64,000 bases of DNA from Klebsiella oxytoca NBRC 105695 (GCF_001598695.1 NZ_BCZK01000006.1:62001-126000), one strand, 5' to 3'; counted from the stretch's first letter, positions 20,536 through 33,855 are shown. The notes: a model not told the origin generated them from the sequence alone. Numbers and translations: made by a program.

Positions 20536-21879
20536 TTATCGGTAGCGTTTTATCGGGCTATTTTGATCCTGTTCGGTTAACCAGGCGAGCTTTTCGCCTA
20601 TTTTGCCCTCCAGCCCCCGGTTTGTCGGCTGATAATAGCGAGTTTGCGCCATTTCCTCCGGGAAGTACTGCTCTCCGGCGGCATAAGCATTAGGTTCATC
20701 ATGTGCATAGCGGTACGCCTGCCCGTAGCCCATCTCTTTCATCAGCTTCGTGGGGGCATTGCGCAAATGCACCGGGACGTCGTAATCGGGACGTTCGCGC
20801 GCGTCGGCCATTGCCGCTTTAAAGGCGGTGTAAACAGCGTTGCTTTTGGGCGCACAGGCAAGATAAACAATGGCCTGAGCAATGGCGCGTTCACCTTCCG
20901 CCGGTCCGACGCGGGTAAAGCAGTCCCAGGCGGAGATCGCAACCTGCATCGCGCGCGGATCGGCATTGCCTACATCTTCAGAGGCAATCGCCAGGCAGCG
21001 GCGGGCAACGTAGAGGGGATCGCCGCCGGCGGTAATAATCCGCGCGTACCAGTAGAGGGCGGCATCCGGCGCGCTTCCGCGGACCGATTTATGCAGCGCG
21101 GAGATTAAATCGTAAAAGCGATCGCCTTTGTTGTCGAAACGCGCGCTGCGCTCGCCGGCAATTTCGGTCAGCAGTTCAACCTGCAACACGCGATTGCCGG
21201 AGGCGTCGGTTTCAGCCATATCGGCCATCATTTCCAGCGTATTCAGCGCCCGGCGCGCATCACCGTTGACAAGGTCAGCGATGGCCTTGCGCGTCTCGTC
21301 CGGTAGTACAATATTTTGCCCACCGTAGCCGCGCGTTTTGTCGCTCATGGCCTGATTAAGAACCTGTTCGATATCGTCGCTGGTCAGCGACTTCAGCAGA
21401 TAGACGCGCGCGCGGGATAGCAGTGCAGAATTGAGTTCAAAGGAAGGGTTTTCCGTCGTCGCGCCGATAAAGGTGATAGTTCCATCTTCGATATGCGGCA
21501 AAAAGGCATCCTGCTGGCTTTTATTAAACCGATGGACCTCATCGACAAACAGGATCGTGCGGCGACCCGCATTGCGGTTTTGACGCGCGCGTTCAATGGC
21601 CTCGCGGATCTCTTTCACTCCGGAGGTAACCGCTGAAATACGTTCAACATCGGCGCTGGCGTAGCGCGCAATGACCTCAGCGAGGGTGGTTTTTCCCGTC
21701 CCCGGCGGCCCCCAGAGGATCATCGAGTGCAGGTGCCCGGCTTCAATCGCCCTCGGTAAGGGTTTACCCGGCGCCAGCAGGTGCTGCTGGCCAATGTACT
21801 GCGCTAAATTTTCTGGCCGCATACGGGCGGCCAGAGGTTGAAACGCGTTATCGGAAAAATCGAGCGACAGGTTGCTCAC
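20536..21879 (-). CDS. rarA: Replication-associated recombination ATPase RarA
   Basis: 447 residues, an AAA+ ATPase related to clamp loaders that acts at stalled replication forks. Walker A is GPPGTGKTT, Walker B is [11 protein letters not shown], and sensor 1 is [20 protein letters not shown]. The C-terminal part ([22 protein letters not shown]) forms the tetramerisation region. It is 8 bp downstream of lolA, in the usual ftsK-lolA-rarA order. Confidence 0.97.
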   Translation of the reverse strand: MSNLSLDFSDNAFQPLAARMRPENLAQYIGQQHLLAPGKPLPRAIEAGHLHSMILWGPPGTGKTTLAEVIARYASADVERISAVTSGVKEIREAIERARQNRNAGRRTILFVDEVHRFNKSQQDAFLPHIEDGTITFIGATTENPSFELNSALLSRARVYLLKSLTSDDIEQVLNQAMSDKTRGYGGQNIVLPDETRKAIADLVNGDARRALNTLEMMADMAETDASGNRVLQVELLTEIAGERSARFDNKGDRFYDLISALHKSVRGSAPDAALYWYARIITAGGDPLYVARRCLAIASEDVGNADPRAMQVAISAWDCFTRVGPAEGERAIAQAIVYLACAPKSNAVYTAFKAAMADARERPDYDVPVHLRNAPTKLMKEMGYGQAYRYAHDEPNAYAAGEQYFPEEMAQTRYYQPTNRGLEGKIGEKLAWLTEQDQNSPIKRYR

Positions 21880-21887
21880 GTTCGCCT

Positions 21888-22499
21888 CTATTTACGTTGA
21901 TCGTCCACCGTAACCCCTTGCGGCGGCGTAAAGGTGAACTTAGATGCATCCACGGCACCATTTTGTTGCGATTTCAGCTGATAGCTGCTGCGTTGATCGT
22001 CCTGTTCCACGGCGCTGAATTGATGAATCGTACCGTCACGACCCACATTGATGGTGAACTGCTTAAGATTACCGCTGCCGTTTTTCGGAGTCAGAACAAA
22101 ATCGTCACCGTTCTGCTTAATGTTGTAGTTTTGCCAGTCGCTGGCCTGATTACGGGCAATCAGCATAAACGGCGTATTGCTGGTCGCGTCTTTTAACCAG
22201 GTGGCGGTGGCCTGCTCAACAAACGGATTGTAAAACCATAGCGTTTTGCCATCAGAAACCAGCACGCTTTCATCTGGCTGAGTCATGTGCCAGTTGAACA
22301 GATTTGGCCGCTTGACCCAGAGATCACCCTGCCCGTCCTGAACGGCATTACCGCTGCCGTCGGTGACCTTCTGCGTAAAACTGGAGTGGAAGCTGCTCAC
22401 TTTATCAAGGCGGCTTTTTAAATCGCTGGCGGCATCCGCCCATACCTGGCTGACAACCAGACCGGACAGTAATGCACAGGTGATTGCGAGTTTTTTCAT
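21888..22499 (-). CDS. lolA: Outer-membrane lipoprotein carrier protein LolA
   Basis: A periplasmic chaperone that carries lipoproteins from LolCDE to LolB. It has 203 residues with a Sec signal [21 protein letters not shown] cleaved before DAASDL. The mature part has the LolA beta-barrel signature ([30 protein letters not shown]). The start at 22499 has AAGGAATGATA in front; the open frame continues to 22598 but would bury the signal peptide. It lies 119 bp after ftsK. Confidence 0.97.
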   Translation of the reverse strand: MKKLAITCALLSGLVVSQVWADAASDLKSRLDKVSSFHSSFTQKVTDGSGNAVQDGQGDLWVKRPNLFNWHMTQPDESVLVSDGKTLWFYNPFVEQATATWLKDATSNTPFMLIARNQASDWQNYNIKQNGDDFVLTPKNGSGNLKQFTINVGRDGTIHQFSAVEQDDQRSSYQLKSQQNGAVDASKFTFTPPQGVTVDDQRK

Positions 22500-22618
22500 T
22501 ATCATTCCTTTATGTGCGTCACTCCCGACGCGGGAGCCTCTTCTGCCAAATTTAGACCCGCTAACGGCGGCTAAACAGCAGAAAAGGCTGATTTTCACTT
22601 ATTTACCCAGCTTAGCGG

Positions 22619-25600
22619 TTACTCGAAGGGCGGCGGAGCCAGCACTTCACGGTTACCGTTATGACCCTGCTCGCTCACAATACCCTGGGCTTCCATTTGC
22701 TCAATAATACGCGCGGCGCGGTTATAGCCAATGCGGAACTGACGCTGTACCCCAGAAATGGAGGCTTTGCGTTTTTCCGTCACAAAATTCACGGCCTGAT
22801 CGAATAGCGGATCGAGCTCTTCCCCGCCATCGTAGCCACCGCCGCCGCCTTCGCTTTCGCTGTCGGAGGTGATGCCATCGACATACTGCGGACGACCGCG
22901 CGCTTTCCAGTCCTGAACGACAGCGTGAACTTCCTCGTCGCGCACAAAAGCGCCGTGCACGCGCACCGGAATCGTCGAGTTAGGCGCGGAGTAGAGCATA
23001 TCGCCCATCCCCAGCAGAGATTCCGCACCGCCCTGATCGAGGATGGTACGCGAGTCAATTTTACTCGAGACGGTAAAGGCGATACGCGTCGGGATGTTGG
23101 CTTTGATGAGGCCGGTAATCACGTCAACCGAAGGGCGCTGAGTTGCCAGCACCAGGTGGATACCCGCGGCGCGCGCTTTCTGCGCCAGACGGGCGATCAG
23201 CTCTTCCACTTTCTTACCAACGGTCATCATCAGGTCGGCAAATTCATCGACCAGCACCACGATATAAGGCTCTTTTTTCAGTACCGGATGGGTTGCATCC
23301 ATACTGTCGCCAGGCTTCCAGTACGGATCCGGAATTGGCCGTCCCATACGCGCGGCTTCGGCAATTTTCTCGTTGTAACCCGCCAGATTACGCACGCCCA
23401 GCGCAGACATCAGCTTATACCGACGCTCCATCTCGTTAACGCTCCAGCGCAAAGCGTTGGCGGCGTCTTTCATATCCGTCACCACCTCGGTCAACAGATG
23501 CGGTATGCCTTCATAAACCGACAGCTCGAGCATTTTCGGGTCAATCATGATGAATTTCACATCTTCCGGCTGCGCTTTGTAAAGCATGCTCAGGATCATG
23601 GCGTTGACCCCAACAGACTTACCGGAACCGGTAGTACCAGCCACCAGCAGGTGCGGCATCTTCGCCAGGTCGGCGGTTACGGGTTCGCCCGCGATGTCTT
23701 TGCCGAGGACCACGGTGAGCGGTGAAGGATTGTCGCGGAATTTCGCGTTATCCAGCACTTCGCGCAGGTAAACGGTTTGCCGTTTTTTATTAGGCAGCTC
23801 CAGGCCAACGTAAGGCTTACCCGGAATAACTTCGACTACGCGCACCGCCGCTGTGGACAGGGAACGGGCCAAATCTCGCGACAGGTTGGAAATACGCGCT
23901 GCTTTCACGCCCGGCGCCAGGTTAAGCTCAAAGCGAGTGATTACCGGGCCCGGTGAGTAGTTCACCACGTCGGCTTTAATGCGGAAATCGGCCAGACGAG
24001 CTTCAACCAGGCGCGCCATCTGCTCAAGCGCAAAGGTATCAATCGGCTCAACTTCAGCCGGGGGCGGCGTAAGCAGGTCAAGAGACGGCAGCAGCGTCGT
24101 CGGCTTCTGCAACGGGCGACTGTCGCCATTGCGCATCAACAACGGATGAATGAGACTCTCCTGCGGCTGTGGGGCCGGCTGCTGCGGGGCGTGCCCCTGA
24201 GAAGCATGCTGCTGCATCTGCGGATGTTGAGCCGGCTGATGCTGCGCGGATTGATAAGCCTGGTGCTGCACATTTTGCGGTTGCTGAGGGGCGTGCTGAT
24301 GCGGCATCGGCTGCGGCACGGGCTGCGAATGCTGGACCGGCTGCTGATACTGCGGAGCAGGCTGCTGCACTTCCGGCAATGGCGTGAAGACAGGCTCGCT
24401 CGGCGCATCGTCAACTAACGTTTTCATTGGCGAGAATTCATAGTCAGCCGCAGAGAACGGATGCGATCCCGGCGGCTGCTCGCTTGCGTAGCGCTGTTGT
24501 TGAGATGCGGCAAACTGACGAGCCAGCTCGGCTTCAGCAGCGGAATCGTCATCTGCCGTTTCATCTTCGGCAGCGTAGCTATCACCATAGCGCTGATTTT
24601 GCGCAGCGGCGAACTGACGCGCCAGCTCTCCCTGCTCGAGCTCTGCAACTTCCTCGTCAGACAGCGAATCATCATAGTGCTGATGCTCAGCCTGACGCGC
24701 GCGCTCTTCGGCTAACCGCTGCGAAGGCAGCTTGATCCCGTAGGAGGCAAGTTCCCGGCGGGTGGGAACCCGAACGCGATTTGGACGAGGCAATTTCGGG
24801 CCAATGCCTTCTTTTACCTGCGCGCGAGGACCGCCCGAAGCCGGGCTAAATAACGGCGCAGCGCCGGATGCGGCAGAAGCGGTTGAGGCCGCGGCGGCGC
24901 TAGCTGCAGCCGCACCCGTTGCCTGATGGACCCCGGCCGCCAGTGCGCTCACGGCGGCAACATCTCCCGCCGGTGAAGACGGAGGCGTGATGGGTTTTGT
25001 CGCCACCGGACTGACGGGTTCAGGAATCGGCTGATACCAGGCGGCAAGCTGCTCGCGTTCACGCGCGCGTTTCTCTTCTACTTCTTCAAAGTAATACATC
25101 GGCGGACGCTGAGGCTTCACCTCCTCTTGCGGAGGCTCAGGCTCAACGGGGGCAGCATAGGGATCGGGCTGGTGCACTGGCGCCTGTTCCGGCTGGTACG
25201 CATGCTGCGGCTGCGAGAACGGTTCCGGCTGATAAGCTGGCTGCTGCACCGGAGCCTGCTCCGGATGGTACGCATGCTGTGGCTGTGCGATCGGCTCCGG
25301 ATGATAAGCTGGCTGCTGCACCGGAGCCTGTTCCGGCTGGTACGCGTGCTGCGGCTGCCATGCCGGTTCCGGCTGATAAGCTGGCTGCTGCACCGGAGCC
25401 TGCTCCGGCTGGTACGCGTGCTGCGGCTGCCATGCCGGTTCCGCCTGATAAGCTGGCTGCTGCACCGGAGCCTGTTCCGGCTGGTACGCATGCTGCGGCT
25501 GCGAGAACGGTTCCGGCTGATAAGCTGGCTGCTGCACCGGAGCCTGCTCCGGCTGATACACGTGCTGCGGCTGCGCGATCGGTTCCGGCTGATAAGCTGG

Positions 25601-26758
25601 CTGCTGCATCGGAGACGGCTGCGGCTGGTACGCATGCTGCGGCGGTGTCACTGGTTCGGGCTGATAGACTGGCTGAGCGTCGTACCCTGGCAGTGGTTCA
25701 GCCCATGCCTGTGGAGCAGCGGTATCCTGCGCGGCCACTGCTACCGGATCGGCAATGCTATGGCCGTTCAACAGCGGATCGTATGGGTCAAAATCGCCAG
25801 GGCGTGCCGCGCTGACTCCGGAGAACAGAACGTCATCGGCATTGGCCGGACGCGCTGCGCTGGAACCAGAAAAGAGCACATCATCAGCGGCAACAGGCGC
25901 ACCGCTGGCGCTATACTGAATCTCATCTTCCGCATCATCCATCCGCTTACCGGAGAACAGAGCGGCATCAGTTTTACGCCCCATCGGGTTAGCGAATTTT
26001 TCGGCCAGGCGCTGGCGGCGGGCTAAGGCGCTGCGTAGAATCCGCGCGCGTCGAGAACCTTGCGGCCTGGCGGGTTCATCATCGTCATATTCTTCTTCAT
26101 CATCTTCATATTCCCCTTCATCAACCCAGGTGTCGTCACGACGGGTACGGTTGCTGGCAAACGTGAGAACAGAGAGAATCACACCGCCGATTTTTTCGGC
26201 AATGCTGACCCAGGACCAGCCGGTAAACAACGTCAATCCGGCCGCCCAGATGCAGAGCAGCGCGATTGTGCCGCCGCTGCTGTGCAGCAGAGGTTGCAGG
26301 GTGGTGCTCAGCAGACTGCCGATCACCCCGCCGGAGGCAAAGTACCAGATATCATCAGCGTTGATAGCCGCCAGCCCACAGGACGTGAGAATCAGCGCCA
26401 GCGCACCGATCAAACGCAGCGAGACGGCGAAATAATCGATGTACTCGTCGTTTTCCTGATGACGCCAGGCAAACCAGCAGCCGCCGATAATAATGACCGG
26501 AATGGTGTAAGCCATTACGCCAAAAATGAAAAATAGCGTATCGGCTAGCCATGCTCCGGGCGTACCGCCTATGTTATGAATAGGCTCGTGCCACGCCGTT
26601 TGCGACCAGCTAGGATCCGAGGGATTAAAGCTGAGTAAGGCCGCCATCAACCAGATGGCAAAAAGGGAGCAAAGAATGAGTAATGCCTCAAGGAGACGGC
26701 GCCCGCTACTCAGCTTTGTGAACTTGACTTCTTTGTCTTCGGTGTATTCCTGGCTCAA
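22619..26758 (-). CDS. ftsK: DNA translocase FtsK
   Basis: 1379 residues. The N-terminal domain (about residues 1-200) has four membrane segments and anchors the protein at the septum. A long Pro/Gln-rich linker runs from about 330 to 870 and includes seven 24-residue tandem repeats. The C-terminal motor has Walker [11 protein letters not shown] and Walker [15 protein letters not shown] gamma winged helix at the end ([24 protein letters not shown]) reads KOPS sites. FtsK pumps chromosomes through the septum and activates XerCD at dif. It is longer than the 1329-residue K-12 protein, mainly because of the linker. Confidence 0.98.
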   Translation of the reverse strand: MSQEYTEDKEVKFTKLSSGRRLLEALLILCSLFAIWLMAALLSFNPSDPSWSQTAWHEPIHNIGGTPGAWLADTLFFIFGVMAYTIPVIIIGGCWFAWRHQENDEYIDYFAVSLRLIGALALILTSCGLAAINADDIWYFASGGVIGSLLSTTLQPLLHSSGGTIALLCIWAAGLTLFTGWSWVSIAEKIGGVILSVLTFASNRTRRDDTWVDEGEYEDDEEEYDDDEPARPQGSRRARILRSALARRQRLAEKFANPMGRKTDAALFSGKRMDDAEDEIQYSASGAPVAADDVLFSGSSAARPANADDVLFSGVSAARPGDFDPYDPLLNGHSIADPVAVAAQDTAAPQAWAEPLPGYDAQPVYQPEPVTPPQHAYQPQPSPMQQPAYQPEPIAQPQHVYQPEQAPVQQPAYQPEPFSQPQHAYQPEQAPVQQPAYQAEPAWQPQHAYQPEQAPVQQPAYQPEPAWQPQHAYQPEQAPVQQPAYHPEPIAQPQHAYHPEQAPVQQPAYQPEPFSQPQHAYQPEQAPVHQPDPYAAPVEPEPPQEEVKPQRPPMYYFEEVEEKRAREREQLAAWYQPIPEPVSPVATKPITPPSSPAGDVAAVSALAAGVHQATGAAAASAAAASTASAASGAAPLFSPASGGPRAQVKEGIGPKLPRPNRVRVPTRRELASYGIKLPSQRLAEERARQAEHQHYDDSLSDEEVAELEQGELARQFAAAQNQRYGDSYAAEDETADDDSAAEAELARQFAASQQQRYASEQPPGSHPFSAADYEFSPMKTLVDDAPSEPVFTPLPEVQQPAPQYQQPVQHSQPVPQPMPHQHAPQQPQNVQHQAYQSAQHQPAQHPQMQQHASQGHAPQQPAPQPQESLIHPLLMRNGDSRPLQKPTTLLPSLDLLTPPPAEVEPIDTFALEQMARLVEARLADFRIKADVVNYSPGPVITRFELNLAPGVKAARISNLSRDLARSLSTAAVRVVEVIPGKPYVGLELPNKKRQTVYLREVLDNAKFRDNPSPLTVVLGKDIAGEPVTADLAKMPHLLVAGTTGSGKSVGVNAMILSMLYKAQPEDVKFIMIDPKMLELSVYEGIPHLLTEVVTDMKDAANALRWSVNEMERRYKLMSALGVRNLAGYNEKIAEAARMGRPIPDPYWKPGDSMDATHPVLKKEPYIVVLVDEFADLMMTVGKKVEELIARLAQKARAAGIHLVLATQRPSVDVITGLIKANIPTRIAFTVSSKIDSRTILDQGGAESLLGMGDMLYSAPNSTIPVRVHGAFVRDEEVHAVVQDWKARGRPQYVDGITSDSESEGGGGGYDGGEELDPLFDQAVNFVTEKRKASISGVQRQFRIGYNRAARIIEQMEAQGIVSEQGHNGNREVLAPPPFE
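25171..25650 (-). repeat. 72-bp coding tandem repeats in the ftsK linker
   Basis: About 6.5-7 in-frame copies of a 24-residue unit of the form [19 protein letters not shown] plus FSQPQ, AWQPQ or IAQPQ. Units differ mostly in the last six residues (FSQPQ, AWQPQ, IAQPQ variants) and by single changes such as HAYHPEQ or HVYQPEQ. The near-identical DNA suggests recent duplication or gene conversion, and copy number probably varies between strains. Confidence 0.92.
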
Positions 26759-26808
26759 GAAAGGCTCTCCAGGTATCAGGCTGTTTCCTGCCTTCAGCTA
26801 AAACGGAC

Positions 26809-26837
26809 AACAGTGCCGGGTCTCCCCGGCACTGTTG
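26809..26837 (-). terminator. Probable lrp terminator
   Basis: A 12- to 13-bp inverted repeat, AACAGTGCCGGG / CCCGGCACTGTT with a short loop, lies downstream of lrp. The following minus-strand TCCGTTTTA is only a modest T-tract. Confidence 0.7.
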
Positions 26838-26893
26838 CTGTATGGATTAACAGGAGTGTAATCAAACTACGTCGATTTTGCACCTGTTCCGTG

Positions 26894-27388
26894 TTAGCGC
26901 GTCTTAATTACCAGACGATTACTTTGCTTGACTTCTTCCATCACCACATAGGTACGGGTGTCGTTTACGCCCGGCAGGCGCAGCAAGGTCTCGCCCAGTA
27001 GTTTACGATACGCAGACATATCCGGCACGCGGGTTTTCAACAGGTAATCGAAATCCCCGGAAACCAGATGACACTCTTGAATTTCTTCAAGTTTTTGCAC
27101 AGCGGAGTTAAATTGCTCAAACACATCCGGCGCGCCACGATTCAGAGTAATCTCAACAAATACCAGAAGTGATGCATCCAGATAATGCGGGTTGAGCAGC
27201 GCTGTATAGCCCTGAATAAAACCCTGTCTTTCCAGTCGACGCACGCGCTCAAGGCAAGGCGTCGGAGAAAGTCCCACCCGTTTAGAAAGCTCGACGTTGG
27301 AAATACGCCCGTCTTTTTGCAATTCATTCAAAATATTACGATCAATGCGGTCGAGATCTTTGCCAGGGCGCTTCTTGCTATCTACCAT
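26894..27388 (-). CDS. lrp: Leucine-responsive regulatory protein
   Basis: 164 residues, the global feast/famine regulator. The N-terminal helix-turn-helix spans about 15-60 (LNELQKDGRISNVELSKRVGLSPTPCLERVRRL). A C-terminal RAM domain binds leucine and builds octamers (GDFDYLLKTRVPDMSAYRKLLGE). It is nearly identical to E. coli Lrp. A long upstream region toward trxB fits the long untranslated leader and autoregulation known for this gene. Confidence 0.98.
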   Translation of the reverse strand: MVDSKKRPGKDLDRIDRNILNELQKDGRISNVELSKRVGLSPTPCLERVRRLERQGFIQGYTALLNPHYLDASLLVFVEITLNRGAPDVFEQFNSAVQKLEEIQECHLVSGDFDYLLKTRVPDMSAYRKLLGETLLRLPGVNDTRTYVVMEEVKQSNRLVIKTR

Positions 27389-28888
<1,500 letters not shown>

Positions 28889-28916
28889 TCTTTACAAGTC
28901 AGTAACAAAGGTAAAG

Positions 28917-28945
28917 AAGGCGACGAAAAGTCGCCTTTATTTTTG
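28917..28945 (+). terminator. Terminator after trxB
   Basis: AAGGCGAC / GTCGCCTT stem, GAAAA loop, then TATTTTT. Confidence 0.88.
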
Positions 28946-29002
28946 CCCCGTTGTAACATTGCCGTGCCCAAAAAACTCATAACTACACCTGCTAAGCGCG
29001 CA

Positions 29003-30769
29003 ATGAATAAAACCCGTCAACAAGATTTAACCCGTTGGTTAAAAGATCAAAGCATTATCTCCCGTCGCTGGTTGATGATTTCCCGTCTCCTGGGCGTCGT
29101 TAGCGGCCTGCTCATCGTTGCTCAGGCCTGGTTCCTGGCGCGGATCCTTCATCGCATGATTATGGAAAATATTCCCGCCACGGCGCTGCTGCTGCCTTTT
29201 GTGTTACTGGTGCTGGTCTTTGTGCTGCGCGCCTGGGTTGTCTGGTTGCGTGAAAGAGTGGGTTTTCAGGCGGGCCAGCATATCCGCGTTGAGATTCGCC
29301 GCCAGGTTCTGGATCGCTTACAGCAGGCGGGGCCTGCCTGGATACAGGGGAAACCCGCAGGCAGCTGGGCCACGCTGATCCTTGAGCAGATCGACGATAT
29401 GCATGACTACTATGCTCGCTATTTACCGCAGATGACGCTGGCGGCCAGCATTCCCTTACTGATCGTCATCACTATTTTCCCCATCAACTGGGCCGCAGCG
29501 CTGATTCTGTTGGGCACAGCGCCGCTTATTCCTCTATTTATGGCGCTGGTTGGCATGGGAGCGGCCGATGCCAACCGACGTAACTTTCTCGCTCTGGCGC
29601 GGTTAAGCGGCCATTTTCTCGACCGCCTGCGCGGTATGGAGACGCTGAGAATTTTTCATCGCGGTCAAGCAGAGACGGAAAACATACGCGAGGCTTCTCA
29701 GGATTTCCGTCAGCGAACAATGGAAGTGCTGCGTCTGGCGTTTCTCTCCTCCGGCGTGCTGGAATTTTTCACCTCGCTCTCGATTGCGCTGGTAGCCGTT
29801 TACTTTGGCTTTTCCTATCTGGGAGAGCTCAACTTTGGCCACTACGGCGCCGGTGTGACGTTGATGGCCGGTTTCCTCGCGCTGATTCTGGCCCCCGAGT
29901 TTTTCCAGCCGCTGCGCGATTTAGGCACCTTTTATCATGCAAAAGCGCAGGCTATTGGCGCCGCTGATAGCCTGAAGACCTTTATGGAAACGCCGCTGGC
30001 GCAGCCAGAACGTGGGGAAAAAGTATTAAGCGATAATGAAATGATTAGCATCGAAGCCCGCGACCTGCTGATCAAATCCCCTGAGGGTAAAGTGCTGGCC
30101 GGGCCGCTGAATTTTTCCCTACGCGCTGGCGAGCGCGTGGTGCTGGTTGGGCAAAGCGGCTCCGGCAAAAGCTCGCTACTGAATACGCTAACGGGTTTTC
30201 TTCCCTACGAGGGCTCGCTCAAGGTCAATGGCGTTGAGTTAAAGAGTCTGGATGCCGACCGCTGGCGCCGTCTCCTGAGCTGGGTAGGGCAAAATCCGCA
30301 GCTGCCGGCGGCAACGCTGCGTGACAACGTCCTGCTGTCCTGCCCTGATGCCACCGAAGCACAGCTACAGCTTGCGCTGGATAAAGCGTGGGTCAGCGAG
30401 TTCCTCTCCCTTCTGCCGCAGGGTATTAACACGCCTGTCGGCGATCAGGCCGGTCGCCTGTCGGTCGGGCAGGCTCAGCGTGTCGCCGTCGCGCGGGCGC
30501 TGTTGGTACCCTGCCGCCTGCTGCTGCTGGACGAACCCGCAGCCAGCCTGGATGCCCATAGTGAGCAGCGCGTGATGCAGGCGCTGACCAATGCATCAAC
30601 GCAGCAAACCACGCTAATGGTTACCCACCAGCTGGAAGGCCTTGCGAACTGGGATGCAATCTGGGTGATGCAGGATGGTCAAATTGTTGAACAAGGCAGT
30701 TATTCGCAACTGGCGACCGCAGGCGGCCCTTTTGCAACCCTGCTTGCTCATCGTCAGGAGGAGATTTAA
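29003..30769 (+). CDS. cydD: Heterodimeric glutathione/cysteine ABC exporter, CydD subunit
   Basis: 588 residues: an N-terminal six-helix membrane domain (about 20-330) fused to an ABC ATPase. Walker A is GQSGSGKSS, the signature is RLSVGQAQRVAVARAL, and Walker B is LLLLDEPAASLD. With CydC it exports cysteine and glutathione to the periplasm and is needed to assemble cytochrome bd oxidase. ATG at 29003 (MNKTRQQDLTRWLKDQ) gives the E. coli length; the frame is open from 28943. The next gene starts immediately after the stop. Confidence 0.97.
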   Translation: MNKTRQQDLTRWLKDQSIISRRWLMISRLLGVVSGLLIVAQAWFLARILHRMIMENIPATALLLPFVLLVLVFVLRAWVVWLRERVGFQAGQHIRVEIRRQVLDRLQQAGPAWIQGKPAGSWATLILEQIDDMHDYYARYLPQMTLAASIPLLIVITIFPINWAAALILLGTAPLIPLFMALVGMGAADANRRNFLALARLSGHFLDRLRGMETLRIFHRGQAETENIREASQDFRQRTMEVLRLAFLSSGVLEFFTSLSIALVAVYFGFSYLGELNFGHYGAGVTLMAGFLALILAPEFFQPLRDLGTFYHAKAQAIGAADSLKTFMETPLAQPERGEKVLSDNEMISIEARDLLIKSPEGKVLAGPLNFSLRAGERVVLVGQSGSGKSSLLNTLTGFLPYEGSLKVNGVELKSLDADRWRRLLSWVGQNPQLPAATLRDNVLLSCPDATEAQLQLALDKAWVSEFLSLLPQGINTPVGDQAGRLSVGQAQRVAVARALLVPCRLLLLDEPAASLDAHSEQRVMQALTNASTQQTTLMVTHQLEGLANWDAIWVMQDGQIVEQGSYSQLATAGGPFATLLAHRQEEI

Positions 30770-32491
30770 ATGCGCGCATTATGGCCTTACCTGGCGCTGT
30801 ACAAACGACACAAATGGCTGCTGCTGCTCGGTATCGTGCTGGCGATCGTTACGCTGCTGGCCAGCATTGGCTTATTAACGTTATCCGGCTGGTTCCTGTC
30901 GGCATCGGCCGTTGTTGGCGTAGCGGGCATCTACAGCTTTAACTATATGTTGCCAGCCGCGGGCGTACGCGGCGCGGCGATCATTCGCACCGCTGGCCGT
31001 TATTTTGAGCGTCTGGTCAGCCATGACGCAACCTTTCGCGTCCTGCAGCATCTGCGAGTATTTACCTTCAGCAAACTGCTACCGCTCTCCCCCGCCGGGC
31101 TGGCGCGTTTTCGTCAGGGTGAACTGCTTAACCGGGTGGTTGCAGATGTCGATACCCTGGATCATCTCTATCTGCGCGTCATATCGCCGCTGGTAGGCGC
31201 GCTGGTGGTAATTCTCGTCGTCACCGTGGGGCTGAGCGTACTGGACGTTACTCTGGCTCTGACCCTGGGCGGTATTATGCTACTTACCCTGCTGGTGATG
31301 CCGCCGCTGTTCTATCGCGCCGGTAAGCCCGCCGGTGAAAGCATGACTCATTTCCGCGGGCAGTATCGCCAGCAGTTGACCTCATGGCTGCAGGGGCAGG
31401 CGGAGCTGATGCTGTTCAACGCCAGCGATCGTTACCGGCAGCAAATGGTAAAAACCGAAGCGCATTGGCTGGATGCGCAGCGTCGCCAGGCGGAACTGAC
31501 GGCCCTCTCCCAGGCGCTGATGCTGCTGATTGGCGGAGTGGCGGTTATTACTATGCTGTGGCTCGCCTCAGCAGGCGTTGGCGGCGATACTCAACCGGGC
31601 GCGCTGATCGCGTTGTTTGTCTTCTGCGCGCTGGCGGCGTTTGAAGCGCTGGCGCCGGTAACCGGCGCATTTCAGCATCTGGGGCAGGTGATCGCTTCCG
31701 CAAAGCGCATCACGCAAATTACCGAACAAGAGCCGGAAGTCGCCTTCACTCAGGGCGAAAGCCAAAAGCTGGATCGCGTTTCGTTGAGCTTAAATCAGGT
31801 TACCTTCAGCTATCCGCAGCAGCCCTCCCCTGCGCTGGAGAAAATATCATTGCAGATCGAGGCCGGAGAGCATATCGCCATCCTGGGACGAACAGGCTGC
31901 GGTAAATCGACGCTGTTACAGCTGCTGACCCGTGCCTGGGATCCGGCGGAGGGAGAGATATTACTCAATGATCAGCCGCTGACGCAGCTTAACGAAGCGA
32001 CGTTGCGCCAGGCGATGAGCGTCGTGCCACAGCGCGTACATCTGTTCAGCGCGACCCTGCGCGACAACCTGCTGCTGGCTTCCCCGGGGGCCAGCGATGC
32101 CCGGCTTGCAGAAACGCTTAAACGCGTCGGTTTAGCCAGGTTGCTGGAAGATAGCGGCCTGAATAGCTGGCTGGGAGAAGGTGGTCGTCAGCTTTCCGGC
32201 GGCGAGCTGCGCAGGCTGGCTATCGCTCGCGCCCTGCTTCACGATGCGCCGCTGATGCTGCTGGACGAACCTACTGAAGGCCTTGATGCGACGACCGAAA
32301 GCCAAATACTTGATTTACTTGCTGAAGTTATGCGTGAAAAAACCGTGCTGATGGTAACTCATCGTCTGCGCGGGCTGGCGCGGTTTAATCAGATAATAGT
32401 CATGGACAACGGAAAGATTATTGAGCAAGGTAGTCACGCAGAATTGCTGGCTGAACAGGGGCGTTACTACCAGTTTAAGCAGCGTCTGTAG
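30770..32491 (+). CDS. cydC: Heterodimeric glutathione/cysteine ABC exporter, CydC subunit
   Basis: 573 residues with the same membrane-plus-ATPase layout as CydD. Walker A is GRTGCGKSTLL, the signature is QLSGGELRRLAIARAL, and Walker B is LMLLDEPTEGLD. It starts one base after the cydD stop with AGGAGGAG inside the end of cydD, so the two are translationally coupled in equal amounts. Confidence 0.97.
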   Translation: MRALWPYLALYKRHKWLLLLGIVLAIVTLLASIGLLTLSGWFLSASAVVGVAGIYSFNYMLPAAGVRGAAIIRTAGRYFERLVSHDATFRVLQHLRVFTFSKLLPLSPAGLARFRQGELLNRVVADVDTLDHLYLRVISPLVGALVVILVVTVGLSVLDVTLALTLGGIMLLTLLVMPPLFYRAGKPAGESMTHFRGQYRQQLTSWLQGQAELMLFNASDRYRQQMVKTEAHWLDAQRRQAELTALSQALMLLIGGVAVITMLWLASAGVGGDTQPGALIALFVFCALAAFEALAPVTGAFQHLGQVIASAKRITQITEQEPEVAFTQGESQKLDRVSLSLNQVTFSYPQQPSPALEKISLQIEAGEHIAILGRTGCGKSTLLQLLTRAWDPAEGEILLNDQPLTQLNEATLRQAMSVVPQRVHLFSATLRDNLLLASPGASDARLAETLKRVGLARLLEDSGLNSWLGEGGRQLSGGELRRLAIARALLHDAPLMLLDEPTEGLDATTESQILDLLAEVMREKTVLMVTHRLRGLARFNQIIVMDNGKIIEQGSHAELLAEQGRYYQFKQRL

Positions 32492-32529
32492 GCTACTATT
32501 GAATCATTGCCTGATGCGTTGAGGTAAAA

Positions 32530-33234
32530 ATGCGGCTGGTTCAGCTCTCTCATCATTCCATCGCCTTCCCCTCCCCGGAAGGCGCTTTGCGCGAACCTAA
32601 TGGTCTGTTAGCGCTGGGCGGCGATCTTAGCCCGGCGCGGTTACTGATGGCCTATCAGCGCGGTATTTTTCCATGGTTTTCGCCCGGTGACCCAATTCTC
32701 TGGTGGTCCCCCGACCCGCGAGCGGTACTGTGGCCGGAGAAATTCCATCTCAGCCGCAGTATGAAGCGTTTTCATCAGCGCTCCCCGTATCGCGTAACGT
32801 TGAATCACGCCTTCGGTCAGGTTATTGAAGGCTGCGCCGATCATCGTGATGAAGGAACATGGATAACGCAGGGTATTGTTCAGGCATACCATCAGCTACA
32901 TGAGCTGGGGCACGCTCATTCTGTTGAAGTGTGGCAGGGAGAGGAATTAGTGGGTGGCATGTACGGTGTTGCACAGGGGGCGCTGTTTTGCGGAGAATCA
33001 ATGTTCAGCCGAGCCGAAAATGCCTCCAAAACCGCACTGTTGGTCTTTAGCCAGGCGTTTATGCACGATGGTGGAAAATTAATCGATTGCCAGGTGCTAA
33101 ACAAGCATACGGCTTCGTTGGGCGCAGTGGAAATTCCTCGCCGCGATTATCTCGACTATCTCTCCGTACTGCGGACGTATCGTCTGCCGGAGCGGTTCTG
33201 GGTGCCAAGGGTGCTATTTGCAGGAGAAGCATAA
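32530..33234 (+). CDS. aat: Leucyl/phenylalanyl-tRNA--protein transferase
   Basis: 234 residues. It adds Leu or Phe from charged tRNA to proteins with N-terminal Arg or Lys, marking them for ClpAPS degradation. The core motifs [21 protein letters not shown] and [27 protein letters not shown] segment (here [10 protein letters not shown]) are typical. clpA and clpS, which use its product, lie 1.7 kb downstream. It has a TTGAGGT ribosome site and follows cydC after 38 bp, as in E. coli. Confidence 0.97.
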   Translation: MRLVQLSHHSIAFPSPEGALREPNGLLALGGDLSPARLLMAYQRGIFPWFSPGDPILWWSPDPRAVLWPEKFHLSRSMKRFHQRSPYRVTLNHAFGQVIEGCADHRDEGTWITQGIVQAYHQLHELGHAHSVEVWQGEELVGGMYGVAQGALFCGESMFSRAENASKTALLVFSQAFMHDGGKLIDCQVLNKHTASLGAVEIPRRDYLDYLSVLRTYRLPERFWVPRVLFAGEA

Positions 33235-33513
33235 ATGTTTTCAGCACATTTTTTGTCGGGATGTTATAATTGCGCGGTAGAGTAGCTTCTGCCCGTTGCC
33301 CCGCCGCCGTTTGGGAATAATAAGAGTCAGATAACGCCCATCGTTCTGTCACTCCCCCTTTACGTTTGCGCCTGTCGCCCGGTTTATCCGCGTGAATTAC
33401 GGGCAATGCGCCAAAACTACTTCGGCGATTTGACGTAAAACTTTACATACTTGCTGAACTTCGGCATTATCTTGCCGGTTCAAAACTACGGTAGTGATAC
33501 CCCAGAGGACTAG

Positions 33514-33732
<219 letters not shown>

Positions 33733-33763
33733 TCGTTTTCGCGCTTAACGCGCCAGATGCTGA

Positions 33764-33790
33764 AGGCCGGGATAATTCCCGGTCTTTTCA
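33764..33790 (+). terminator. Terminator after infA
   Basis: A GGCCGGGA / TCCCGGTC stem followed by TTTTCATTT. Confidence 0.85.
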
Positions 33791-33825
33791 TTTCTTTTAT
33801 TCTCACGCCGTTTCCCTCTTCGGCT

Positions 33826-33855
33826 TTGACGGCCCTGTCTCTGCGCCCGTAAAAT
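33826..33855 (+). promoter_or_regulatory. Candidate sigma-70 promoter of the ATP-grasp gene
   Basis: TTGACG at 33826-33831 and TAAAAT at 33850-33855 with an 18-bp spacer, 36 bp upstream of the start codon. Confidence 0.5.

Noticed and set aside
25127-26026. Open frame antisense to ftsK with a repetitive Leu/Arg pattern
   Set aside because: The repeats are the reverse reading of the FtsK linker repeats.
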